This document shows positions 49,726 to 61,641 of a stretch of 64,000 nucleotides of DNA, one piece after another. Source of the DNA: Trichoplax adhaerens (taxonomy: Eukaryota > Placozoa > Uniplacotomia > Trichoplacea > Trichoplacidae); the NCBI RefSeq assembly GCF_000150275.1, contig NW_002060944.1:9076159-9140158 (forward strand). The letters run 5' to 3'. Numbering within the stretch: the stretch's first letter is position 1; the number at the start of each line of letters is the position of its first letter. The translations under genes were made by a program, and so were the position numbers. Under the pieces are notes generated by a model, which searched no databases, was not told where the DNA came from, and saw only the letters and a program-made list of their open reading frames with translations.

Positions 49726-51825
49726 CGTTATGACACCATGTGTGAGAATTGCCTTTTTTGGTATTTAGGTTATTTATTAATTTTTATGTTGTCCAAACTT
49801 GAAACATCATATCTTATAGATAAATCGGATGATTGTTTTAATCATTTAGTTGTGATTGACATATATATATACATATAAACATATACAGTTAATTTAATTA
49901 ACTATTGATATCGATAAACTATTAAACCTTGATGTGGTTGTATACTCGGTGCGTAAATTGCTTTACTATGTTTGGTAAAGGAAACTTAGCTCGAAACCTA
50001 GCTACGTCGTAATGAAAATTTATCTTATGTTGCCAAACGTTTATTATGTTAAATATCTAGAAATCATTGTCTTGATGCCTTTTTTTTTTTAAGATATTTA
50101 ATATTGATCAGTAAATCTGAAATCAACAAAAATTTCGGTCATATGAATCGCAGTTATATCAGCATAGTTCATCGCATCAGTTCAATATAATCCCAAAATA
50201 TATATGCAGTAGCGTATATACATATATAGCGTCGGCTGCTTATAAATTGAGTAGACGACGCTGTACGTACGAAATTGCGAGATTCTCGCATACTATACTA
50301 CAATTAGAATCTATGGTCCATGAGATCAATATCTTACGGTATTTTTATACCAGTTTTGTACAATGACCGTAAGCAGTCGGTTGTCCGGAAATAATGCTTT
50401 CCAAATGCTCTTGCTTACTGAAACGATATTCAAATGTAAATTGTATTTTTTAACTTTTAGTAACAATAAAACTTTCATGCATTGTAATTCATTGTTGTGG
50501 TAATCGTGTAACAATTGCAGTGTCTTCAAGTAGACGCATAGTTCTCAAGTTACACTGCGTTCACATTATATCAGCAGGGTGGTTGCCTATACCGAATACT
50601 TATTGTAGATCAATCTGGATAAAGTTTATGTAGAATCTTTTCACATAGCTCCATGCTATTTTATACACGTATGCATTATGCCCATCTTGAATATATTAAC
50701 TTTATTAAACATACAATACTTCAGTACAGTAGTAGTGTTGATTAAATGAACATTTAAGTCATGCACTGTTCATGTGAACTTACAGTTCTGTAGTTATTAA
50801 TTATTATTAATTAAATAATATCTGAAGGCGATCTGGCCAGGCTCAAGCGACAAATACTATACTATACACTTACGTTAAAACGAGTATAAATGACCACCTT
50901 CATATAAAATTGTACAGCAAATCCTTAAGCAGTAATTATTGTAAATTTAAAGACCATACGAATAAGGCATCAAAATAGTACACTAAATGGTGTAGTAGAT
51001 CATCTACTGTAAGAGCGATTTAATAATTGAAGCCTTTTACTTCGTAATGTAAGTGTACAGTACAATACTGTAATAAAAGATTGGTTAGACCTGAATTTTC
51101 TTTTGGCATGGATGCCGTATGGTCTCCTACTGTACACTGAGTGTGCAGTATGTTGCCCATTTCTCATCTCCCCAATACAGGCCAAAGCCTAAGTAGCATC
51201 AGCAGGATATCATATACAGATTAATGTAACGAGTTATTTTTCTAATTCTGCAAAGCATATCGACGGCTGAAGCATTTAAATGTTGTAACTAGGACTAGGT
51301 TCAAAGTCTAAAATCTCTTGGTTCAGCTATCAAGCTGCGTACATACGTCTATTCAATTCGTACAACTTAGTTTGGGTAACACTAGAAAAGATCAGACAAA
51401 ATGGAGAGTAAGAAGTAGAAACTGTTAGTACTTAATTCTAGACTTCTGACGTCAGTGACTTTAATTGCATTGCACGAAAAGCTGATTCTGTGATCTGTAA
51501 TGTATGAAATTTAGAACACTTTGGAGACAGTTAACCGGCAACGTACTGTCAAATTTACAATTTTTTGTGTCAAGCAAAGGCGTAGTGCTTGGCCAATACA
51601 GTAGCTCTCGGCAATTTTGAACATTCTCACTCTGATAAGATACCGTTGAAGGTATCTTAGGGTGAAAATAATAACCTCTTACGGTATCTCGGAATGTGAA
51701 TGCTGCTGAATCCATCCAGACCACTGCACAACAGTACAAATAAATATTCGTTTACGCGTATTATTGTACTGTAATTACAAAAAAAAAATTCTACGGCGCT
51801 ATGACATCAATCTTGTCAAGACAGT

Positions 51826-52435
51826 TACAGTACCGGACATGTACAGTACTGTAAGTACTGCATCTCTTCAGAAAGGTCAGCTGGAATGCTACAGTACAGT
51901 ATACTGCTGTTTTGGCATAGTTTTTCTTCAAATGCACAAGTCTGGTAGATGTAGCACTGTGTCAGTAGTCATGGCTATTTTTCTTTACCGTCGAGTCATG
52001 GGCTACTCTAAAATTTGATTTCAATCCCTCGCGGGAGTGCCCTTCCCGTCGTGAATAACAAGGAAGTTGCAAAAAATGTACAGTACAGTACGTTTCTTCT
52101 AATGTACTGTACTGTATAGTACTATAAAACTCAGGTGTACAGTACTGTACAGTGTACAGTACAGTACTGTACTGTACAGTACGCAAGCACATTCAGTACT
52201 GCCCCTTACAGTACAGTACAGTATACTGTAGTACGTTCAGTTTGTACTGTACAGTACAGTACATTGAAAATGACCAATGAAATACTGTACAGTATTGTGT
52301 GCTGCCACCAGGTGGCGATGATCGTCACGTTTCAATACGGAACGCCTGCAGTACTACAGTACAGTACAGTACAGTACACTGTACTATGCACTCTGTGAAC
52401 TCTACAGTACTGTACTGTATACTGTACTATGGACT
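51826..52435. repeat. Large GTAC/TACTGTAC palindromic block just upstream of SHMT
   Basis: The densest block of this sequence type in the window, strongest at 52078-52260 and 52355-52435: long alternations of GTACAGTAC and GTACTGTAC, so that both strands read alike and many nested perfect palindromes exist. It ends about 70 bp before the SHMT start codon. Two short unique stretches (about 51905-52075 and 52275-52350) interrupt it. Confidence 0.8.
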
Positions 52436-52505
52436 ACTAGGCCACAGTCAATAGCATTTACGGTCATTCTAACACCAAAAATTGAATGGTAAGGAACCCA
52501 GCAGA

Positions 52506-55500
52506 ATGGCCAGTTTTCTGAAAACTACTCGATCCCTCGGCAATTTGGTAGGACAACAGATGATGTTCATGATGAGCTAGTATCACTTACAATTAATTGT
52601 TTAAGCTAGTGACACTGTTCATTTTTATATTTAAAATGGCAGATGACTAAAATCTTATGTTACTTTATTTTTAAAAACAAATTTGCTGACCAACATTTTC
52701 TTTTAATCCATTTAAACTCGTCGGACGCTTTCTGCAGCCAGCCCAAGTGCGAAGTATCCTATTTGCCCGCGGACTACCTGTTCGTACAGCTTGGACTGGG
52801 TTACAGTCTATTTCAGAAGATGACCCAGAACTGTTTGATATCATTCGTAGAGAAAAATCACGCCAGAGAGGAGATTTGGAATTGATTGCTTCGGAGGTAT
52901 GATAGCGTCTAAATTTTCAAAACTCAGCCTGGACAACGTTCAAATCCACATGACACATGAGATGCAGTGATAGCTACGGTGCTGTACTGTACTGTGCCGT
53001 ACTTTGACATGAAATCTCGAAAATCAACAATGACTGAGCCAGCTAAGCAATGTGAGATAGAGTCAACCTAAAACGATGTAATTTGCATTGCTAGCTTGGG
53101 CATTATGAAGTGAAATATTTTGTGATTTATCTTTTAAAATTGGTTAATTAATTATAGTATGTTCAAAGCACTACTTTACACTGAAAGGCACTGTAATCAT
53201 TAATGAATGTGCAGTTGGCTATCATTTGCTTACCATAGTACAATATATTATATATTAAATTGCCATATTTATCATGAACATTCTTATTCGTTAGATAACA
53301 TCGGCGATAACTTTATTTTAATTTATAGTCACTTAATTAATCGCTGTCAAATGCGACTAGTTTATTTCAGAAATCAATGCACAATGTATCGAAGGGATCC
53401 ACACTTTCTGTGTTTACGCCTTTTATATTAGTTTTACTGAATCTACACACGCACTGTCTAATACTCGTACAGTACATAGAATTGTTAGGAAAATTTGTTT
53501 ACCTCCTAATACGGTGTGCGAATGTTTCTGTTAGGCAGTGGACAAGTAGACTGTCCATTCCAATGGACAGTTTGAACAGCTTTGGTTGTTAATAGTGTGA
53601 GCAACTACGAAAGAGCATATCTTTCTCTCTTTACTGTAATACAAGTCACTGTAGTACTTTTCATGTGACAAAGTCTAGGCTAAAATTATATAATTCAGCG
53701 GCACGTCGCCAGCATCTAACGATCAAATGCCGCTGGTCGTTCAGTTACAGGTTTTGTACAGAAAAGGCATCACTTGTAGCAGTGACACGCCGATCATGTA
53801 GAGGTAGCTTTATGTATCATCATACTCTTGCTAACGCTTAGTCCTAAATTAATGTTATAGATGTACGAGTATATACAGTATTCCAATCGATTTAGATTGT
53901 GCTTTAAGCCGCTGTGGTGCCGTCAGTAATTATTAAATGTGTACATGCACGGACAATCAGCGAAATGCAATAATTACGCTATTCCTATTACTACTGCAAT
54001 ACTGGTAAATGGATAAAACCCTTCACTTTGTACATTAAGTTAATCATAGCAGTAGTTTTACCAGCCTGATTGCCATGGAGCAGTGGAACAGACAAAGATT
54101 TTTAGCTGACTCTTGATTTTTACAATGACTGGTTAAGGCCAGGGTCGGCAATGATATAGAAATATTAATTTACAACCTGTTGCTTTATTTGAATAGCAAA
54201 TTAATTAATTCATGGCATTAACTACTATTGAAACCCTGATATTTGTAATGTGTAAGTTGCAATTACAAAAATCGTGATAAAATTTCCTTATAAACCGATA
54301 TGCTGGAAGCAAGCGTAACGTACAGCTGCACACCTTCCTAAATCACGATTAATTTTAGTAACTACTAAGGTAACTTTTAAAATATGAACGTAATGGTGCA
54401 GTAATCAGACTGCAGCGTTTTCTGATTAATTCTATATCAGCATAGCTTTAGTGTAGAACCGAATCTTCGGCAGATGTATGCAAATGTTTAGCACATGCAC
54501 ACCAATTTTTTGAATGCACAATCCTGATGGATTTATGCTGTATTTCATACGGCACGTGTTTCGATGCCGGCCGTAAATAATACAGTTATACCAGCTGTCC
54601 AGGGACGCCCTTACCACGGAGCTATGTTCTGAGGACCTCTAGTTTATATAACGCTGTCTAGCGTTAAAGTAGCCCCTCCCTTAATTTTTGCCTTATTGTT
54701 ATACAGACTGCAGTCCGCTGTACAAATACGAGCACAGTACATTACTGTTAGTACGGTGCCGAACGCACTATTGCAATTACTAATTCGCCAAAGAAGATAC
54801 AGAATGTTGCTATTACAGAAAAATTATGTTGTACATGTTGTGAAACGAATGTTGATGAGAATTTTTTACTACTTACACCAACGTAAATGCACCTAGACCT
54901 GATGCTTTCGCAACTTCCTAAACAACAATTGATGTTGACAGAGAATATAGTGTTCTGTACAGTGTTTAACTGTATTATATGATATTATTGACCGATCACC
55001 ATAATGATGTTCTAGTAATAATTTTTATTACTATTTAATGAAGAATTTCACTAGTCGGGCTGTCATGAATGCTCTTGGATCCTGCTTGACCAATAAATAC
55101 TCGGAAGGATATCCTGGCCAAAGGTAAGTTTGTATGTAATAAATAAATACAACTGTACTACAGTACTTGTAATCAGCTACAGCATTTGTTGTGTGTAGAT
55201 GGAAGCTTCGAAATTAGTTATATGCATTTTATTACAACATTAATTTCGAGATAAAATGTATGTTATTTTTGTATACGTTTACTGTTTCGCCTGTTGAAAT
55301 TATTATTTTACGTTCTAAAAGTACTTCGATTGGCTATAAATTAACAACATTAGATTACTGTAATGTATCATACATCAATTACTATGTACATTAAGTGATT
55401 AAAGCTTAGACTAATTATTAATAACAAATTATCTAATATAGATATTATGGTGGAAATCAGTGCATTGACGAGATTGAACTTATGTGCCAACGTCGTGCTT

Positions 55501-58500
55501 TGGAAGCGTACGACCTTGATCCAGAAAAATGGGGAGTTAACGTGCAACCATATTCAGGTAATAGCACCCATAAAGTAACCTCATATAAAGAAGCTATCTA
55601 TTCTATCGTATTCGTTCATCATTTAACTGACAATATGTTTGCTTCATGAAAACTCAGGGTCACCTGGCAACTTTGCAGTCTACACTGGTTTATTAAAGCC
55701 TCATAGTAGAGTTATGGGTCTCGATTTACCTGATGGTGGACAGTAAGTCGTAACCTTTAACGTTAGTTTACGTGAATTATCTAGTGCACATCTTATGGAT
55801 CTATTTGAGATGATATTTCTCATATTTTGATCAATAGTTACTAATAACATCGTAAATGTAGTAGTACAATAGATTAACATAAGATAATATGACATTTTGT
55901 TAACACATCGAACGCTCATTCCATAATCTACTTCGTATGGTTATATTTAGTTAACTTGTAATTTTAAAACCTTTACAGTTTAACTCATGGATTTATGTCA
56001 GGAAAAGTCAGAATCTCTGCAACGTCAATTTACTTTGAATCATTGGCTTATCATTCCCACGTAAGTATGATTACTTAAGTTCTTTTCAGTCTGATATAGA
56101 ATGGCTCACGATAATGAAGTTATCAATTACTGAATCTTCATACTGCGCGACTGTATAATTTATATAATCGATCTGTCATAATATCAAAATCTTTTTCTAT
56201 TCAAGCAACTCTTTACTTCGAGAAATAGTTAGATTATCCAACTTTTATATGTAATTCTTGCAAGTAGTCAGAAGTAAAAGGCGGTAAATGGTAAGAAGGC
56301 GTGCCATCATCTTCAGCATACTACACTTACAGTAAAATACTTTCTTCAACAATACCTATCTTAGTCACTTGTTAATTATTAAGCACATGAAATGCTACAC
56401 GATGCAGATACCGCTTAAATTTAGTGAGGGTCTGATTATATTACGTATATATTAGCTAAAAGAAGAGAACATAAATTAGATAAATGAAGCGAGTAACGAT
56501 TTTTCACAATAGTACCGACTAAATCATATGCTACTTTGGTTACAAACGAATGTAAGAAAAGATAATCTGCATACTAGGTCCATTAAACAACTTTTGTATA
56601 TTAAGAAATATAACAAGTTAAATTAATTCTATCTGATGATGGAGTGGGCCCCGTAATGATTAGGTATTTACTATTAGTTGAAATCTGGTCGTTATAAATG
56701 TTTTCTACTGCATACAAGTAAACGCTGATGTATTTCGCTCCGTTAGATGAATATCAACGGCAATGTGGGTGTTATATTATCAGCAGTATTTAGTTGCTGA
56801 TTTCTTCAATATTTTTCGATCTCATGAATTTAACACTGGTCATTAATATGAAAATAGTTTTAAGATCTCTTACGCCTGCGTCAGCTCTTCACTGAGACAC
56901 CATTGTCAGTTTACAGTTTTACTTAAAAATTATGTCTGCAGCGTATCTGCTGAATCTCTTCTCTGATCTACGGTAACCAATTATCGCTATAAAGTAATTG
57001 CTGATATCAAAAAGTATTTGCAGCGCTACAATGAGTTACAATTATAATCTATATTAACTCTAGTCTAGTGAATAAAATGTTTTAGGAAAGCTCAGACAAT
57101 TTTTTTTGTCCTTTTCCTCATTCCTACTGCTGGTATTGAGTAACTCGGACCAATTTAAATAAATTGACGGCAGACCTGCAGAAAGCATCTGTCTGTCCTG
57201 TATAGTGTACAGTACCTTACTCTATCCACTGTCCAACTGTATACAGTACTATAGTGATGGCGGCATTTCTATCTAATTTGCATAAATCCCATAATAGAAG
57301 AAATAGTACCAAAGCCACTATATAAATCCAATCGAACTTGCAAAGTGAGTGAGTTAGGTTAGAAGCTCGCTGTAGGGGCTACATTCGAGTGCTCTTGTAC
57401 TGATCAATCATGATACAGATGCACAATTCGCCCTTGGGAAGGTCTGAGACCAAGGTCGCTTTACGTCTTCCAGACGAAGGCCGCTGTAACAGGCGGGTGG
57501 GTCACCAGAAATTGGCTTGATGGAGTTTATATCGGTCCAAGACACTACAAGGGATTTATCTCTTTAGTGGAGGCCATGAACTTGCATCATAGTTGAAAAA
57601 AGACTCACGACCAGCTGAATGAGTTCAATTAGCGAGGTGGCACTTATGTGTTCTAACTCAATTCAGACTACTCTCTGACCTAGCTCGCGTCTTTTTATCG
57701 CTAGTAGAACTTGGTATACTATCGGAATTTTATTCTTAATTTTGCAGTACAGACATTGAAATATTTCAATCGCCTGGATTGATCTGTAGATTTACGCACT
57801 AGATAATCATCACTCTGTAATAGCTAAAAATGGAAACCCTGCATGTAGAAGGTATTTACATCGTCGACGTAATAATATTGATATGATTGGAATAAGGATG
57901 TACGCAAAGGTGTCTTTGTAAATTCTATGCTATCAGAATAATATCATGATGTTTGTTTAAAGAGCCTCTGGTATTCCCGTAAAACCAAGGCTGAATTCAA
58001 AAATAGACTAAAAGCCATTTTACTAATGATCATCTATTTAGTATTTTAATGGTTGATACTAGATCCATGATAACTATCGATGTATTTTATAACTATTCTA
58101 GCCGGATACTGGAGAGGTTGACTACGACGCATTACAAAAGCAAGCGAAAGCATTTGTACCAGAAATGATTATCGCAGGAACCAGTGCCTATTCCAGATTG
58201 TTGGACTATCAAAAATTTCGCGAGGTACCGGCTTCTAAAGTAGATAGAATCACTTAGTTATAGTAACATGTTTATATCAAATAGAATCTTTTATTGTTTA
58301 ATGTACTTGAAAAGATTCGTCAATGTTATGATTACGTAAGCGTTGTAATTAATTTTTGTTAACTTTCTCTCCCTAGATATGTAACGATGTCAAGGCAATT
58401 CTCATGGCCGATATGGCACATATTAGCGGCCTTGTTGCAGCTAAGGTATCTCAAGAATATTCTATAGTATCAACATATAGCGTGGAAGTCTCATTGCTTT

Positions 58501-60052
58501 ATCATTATAATCATAGAGAATCTTTTTGAGCTTTCAAAAGTTCGAATGCGTTTCTTACTCTAAGTCAATATTCGTGAAAATGTATTTGTAGGTTGTCCCT
58601 AGTCCTTTTGAATATGCTGACGTTGTAACAACTACTACTCATAAAACCCTCCGGGGCCCAAGGTAATAAGCCCTTAATGCTTTCAGTTTGATTCGAAGTG
58701 ACATCATGTATTCAATTAACATTCCAAATTGATAGATCTGGAATCATTTTCTACCGCCGCGGTGTGAAGGGGGTCGATAAGAAAGGAAATGATATCCTTA
58801 AGGAATATTGACTTAGTATTAATAATTATGTTACGTGATAAAGTTGCTGTATCAGACAGGAAGCAGCTTTATAATTGAAGAATTCCTTGACCAAGTTTAA
58901 AAATTAAGTATGATTATGAAAGCAAGATCAATAAAGCTGTCTTTCCCGGTCTGCAAGGAGGTCCTCACAACAACGTCATAGCTGGTGTTGCAATCGCTCT
59001 GAGACAGGTTAAGTCCCATGAATCAGGACAACAACTACAAATGTGTATACTGAATGGTGACCTTATGACTTGTTTATAACAATATCATTGTTTTAATTGC
59101 AGGCTAAAACTCCAGAATTTGTTGAATACCAGAAACAAGTATTAAAGAATTGTAAAGCCATGGCAAATGCCTTGCTTAATAAAGGATACACACTTATTTC
59201 AGGTAGGCAAAATTATTAATAGCTACTGTTTTTCTCCATTTTATATGCATGTACATTGTACATTGTTTAGTAAATTAGTTTATGATTTCTTCTATGCAAC
59301 ATTTTGTAACTTTGCAAGTTATTTTAATTTAAGGTGGTACGGATAATCACCTTATTTTGGTCGACTTAAGACCAAAGGTATGTCTGTCTTTTGCCTTTCG
59401 TTAAGTAAAATCAATGGGATGACTTCAGTTCAAACGTCTAATAAGTTTTATTGATAATATGATTTTAAAAATCTAGGGAGTAGACGGATCCAGAACAGAA
59501 AGGGTTCTTGAACTTGTCAATATTTCAACGAATAAGAATACTTGCCCTGGTGATAAAAGCGCCCTATTTCCTGGCGGAATGAGACTCGGTAAAAATTATA
59601 GCATCAAATTATTGCTTTATTTGTACAAGCTACTGGTAATCATCATTTAATACTTTTATTCATTGATCTGACTAGTGGCTTAGCTTAGTGTTGACACGGA
59701 TTTTTGACAACTCTTCTAGGAACACCAGCGTTGACATCGAGAGACTTTAAGGAAAAGGACTTTGAACAAGTTGTGGAATTCATTGAGCGTGGCGTACAGA
59801 TTACTTATGAAGCAAAGCAAAAAACCGGTTTGTATTTATCTTCACCAATAGGATTTGCTACTGCATGTGAAACCTGATTTCTATATTGCCGTTTTTAGTA
59901 TGTAATTGCTTTTGTATTGCTGTTCAGGTACCCTGAAAGAATTCAAGGAGTTCGTTATCAGTGACCCTGATATTACTGCAAAAATTAGTGCTCTTCGTCA
60001 AGAAGTGAAAGAGTTTGCTGAGCAATTTCCTATGCCTGGTCAAGATTACTAA
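52506..60052 (+). CDS. SHMT2: Serine hydroxymethyltransferase, mitochondrial type
   Basis: PLP enzyme that converts serine plus tetrahydrofolate to glycine plus methylene-THF. Exons: 52506-52547, 52738-52896, 55044-55123, 55442-55557, 55658-55742, 55979-56060, 58102-58224, 58377-58445, 58592-58662, 58736-58802, 58909-59007, 59103-59202, 59334-59377, 59477-59588, 59720-59827, 59928-60052; 1482 nt, 493 aa plus stop (human SHMT2 504). The Arg-rich, acid-free N-terminus ([14 protein letters not shown], then [14 protein letters not shown]) looks like a mitochondrial presequence, hence SHMT2. Family motifs: [72 protein letters not shown], the PLP lysine in [14 protein letters not shown] (K270), [36 protein letters not shown] and [11 protein letters not shown]. 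The joint between exons 10 and 11 lacks a GT donor (see separate entry). Introns 2 and 6 are about 2 kb each and hold no other gene. Confidence 0.95.
57340..57700. other. Less AT-rich patch inside SHMT intron 6
   Basis: Base composition is clearly richer in G and C than the rest of the 2 kb intron (56061-58101). It contains GGTCTGAGACCAAGGTC and a CCAGACGAAGGCCGCTG stretch. A short open frame of about 28 codons is present but no domain was recognised. It may be a repeat fragment inserted in the intron or a hidden non-coding element. Confidence 0.3.
58792..58908 (+). other. SHMT intron 10 with U12-type donor and branch-point sequences
   Basis: No GT donor fits the end of exon 10. In-frame translation continues AAT GAT ATC CTT AAG and resumes TAT GAT TAT GAA at 58909, matching family length, which would need an intron starting GA at 58803. 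The same bases contain ATATCCTT (58792-58799), the exact U12-type AT donor, and TTCCTTGAC (58883-58891), the exact U12 branch consensus, 18 nt before the AG at 58907-58908. An intron from 58792 to 58908 would break the frame, so either the ends are unusual, a base is wrong in the sequence, or the match is chance. Confidence 0.5.
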
Positions 60053-60289
60053 CGTAATATGTTTACCATTACTATAGCAATGTTGATTTCATATTCGCTT
60101 ACTTGTTTTGACAATGCAAGTGTACAACTTCATACATATTGCATGTTGTAATTATGTGATGGCATTACGTTTGTAATGTACGCATCATGATAGGATAGAT
60201 TTTATTTCGCATGTCTTTTTATTATCAGTTATCAATGTATTCTTTAAATTGACTTTGCTTTGCAATGTCTTTCACTAAATTTTAAAATT

Positions 60290-60295
60290 AATAAA
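60290..60295 (+). promoter_or_regulatory. Candidate polyadenylation signal, SHMT gene
   Basis: AATAAA about 238 nt past the SHMT stop, followed within 20 nt by a TTGTTGTTTGT G/T-rich stretch, the usual downstream element. This pairing makes it more credible than isolated hexamers. Confidence 0.55.
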
Positions 60296-60619
60296 CGGAG
60301 CTCACTACCTTGTTGTTTGTAGCTTATTTCATGAGCATAATATGAACTGAGTTTGATAGTATGGCTATGTCCGTAATTACAAAGTGCTAAAATCTTCTAT
60401 TACGTATTGAAATATCTTGCAAGTTTATTGTATGGGTTGTAAAACTTTCCCGCCTAGTGAAAATTGTACATCATGCAGACTCTTGTGAGGTAATTGCTTT
60501 TACTTCTTGGGTATTATAATTACGTAGACAGACGTATGTCTAAATATATATACTGATAGTATTGATAGTTTAGTTTCGCACCTACCGATAGTACACTAGT
60601 ATCGTAAAGACATGCCTGA

Positions 60620-60899
60620 TCGTACAAGATTCTGTCGCAAGCCGTCATGATGTATATAGTGTGGCATACGAGTTTAGGCTGTAGCTAATCACTATCATTA
60701 ATAGTAAAATGTATAAGATTCTGTCGCAAGCCGTCTTGATGTATACTGTATAGTGTGGCATGCGGAGTTTAGGCTGTAGCTAATCACTATCATTAATAGT
60801 AAAATGTACAAGATTCTGTCGTAAGCCGTCTTGATGTATACTGTATAGTGTGGCATGCGAATTTAGGCCGTAGCTAATCAATATCATTAATAGTAAAAA
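60620..60899. repeat. Tandem repeat, unit 89-95 bp, three copies
   Basis: Units start at the AAGATTCTGTCG word near 60624, 60713 and 60808. Each contains CAAGCCGTC-TGATGTATA (TAAGCCGTC in the third), TAGTGTGGCAT-CG, TTTAGGC-GTAGCTAATCA and TATCATTAATAGTAAAA. Copies two and three carry an extra CTGTAT not in copy one. High identity suggests a fairly recent expansion. Confidence 0.9.
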
Positions 60900-61641
60900 A
60901 GTTTAAAGTGTACTGTACTACTACGCTATTACTGTATATCTACACTTTAACAGGAGAGCAGTATTTATCATATACAGTAATGCCATACACCTTGACTATC
61001 AGTAACAAGTTTATTTATTTGAGGAAACTTTTTCGTAAAAACAGCCATAGACGCGTATTAATAATTAATCTAGCAGGAAAACTTGAAATTTAGTCAACAA
61101 ACCAGTTGATTAACCTTTTCATGACGATCTTTCTTTATTGTGATTATTATTGTTTAGTAGGGTTATAACAGTCATCCATAATAGAATAATTTTAAACACG
61201 TATAGTCAACATGCATTTATAGTGTATCCTTGAGAATTATTCATCATAGAAATTTCTATTGTCTTAGTTGTTTTATATAAACATAAAAACATTTTGAATT
61301 GCTACTGCACTATCACAGGGTTCAAGTCCTAGCTCTGGATTTTAAATTCAATATAGCTGATATCAATCTTTGAACACCTTACCTTAATCTGTAATCGTAA
61401 GAGTTTAGAAATAATATTTGTATCTCCAAGCATTATCCAAGTAACTCTTTCTATCGTACAATATACAGCATTAAATCCATCAAAAGACTACAATTCTTGG
61501 CATGATACAAAAGAGATGTTGATCAATGCATTAATGTATTGCTCCAAAAGTAGTCATCCAATTTAAATCATTTCCAAAGTTTGAAAGATAAATTTTTATA
61601 CAGAATCATAATTCAATAATTGGTTTGTCTGATTGGTAAAA

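Larger units (their letters stand above)
49697..52505. other. Intergenic region between SLC34 and SHMT genes
   Basis: 2.8 kb. The first 100 nt are probably SLC34 3' UTR. No gene was recognised on either strand in 49800-51800; open frames at 50326-50529 and 51461-51739 (-) have no motif or splice context. From 51826 the region turns into GTAC-rich repeat that runs almost to the SHMT start. Confidence 0.55.
60053..61641. other. Intergenic region between SHMT and SLC35B1 3' ends
   Basis: 1.6 kb between two convergent genes. The first 260 nt are likely SHMT 3' UTR. A three-copy tandem repeat occupies 60620-60899. Nothing else was recognised; the 61-codon frame at 60908-61093 has no support. Confidence 0.55.

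Noticed and set aside
51461-51739. 92-codon minus-strand frame
   Set aside because: No recognisable motif and no linked exons on either side; probably chance.
52305-52317. CCACCAGGTGGCG, close to the vertebrate CTCF core motif
   Set aside because: A single short match in palindrome-rich DNA; CTCF is thought to be absent outside bilaterians, so the site is probably coincidental.
61315-61337. GGGTTCAAGTCCTAG resembling a tRNA T-arm
   Set aside because: No matching A-box, anticodon arm or acceptor stem could be placed upstream; the T-stem has a mismatch.
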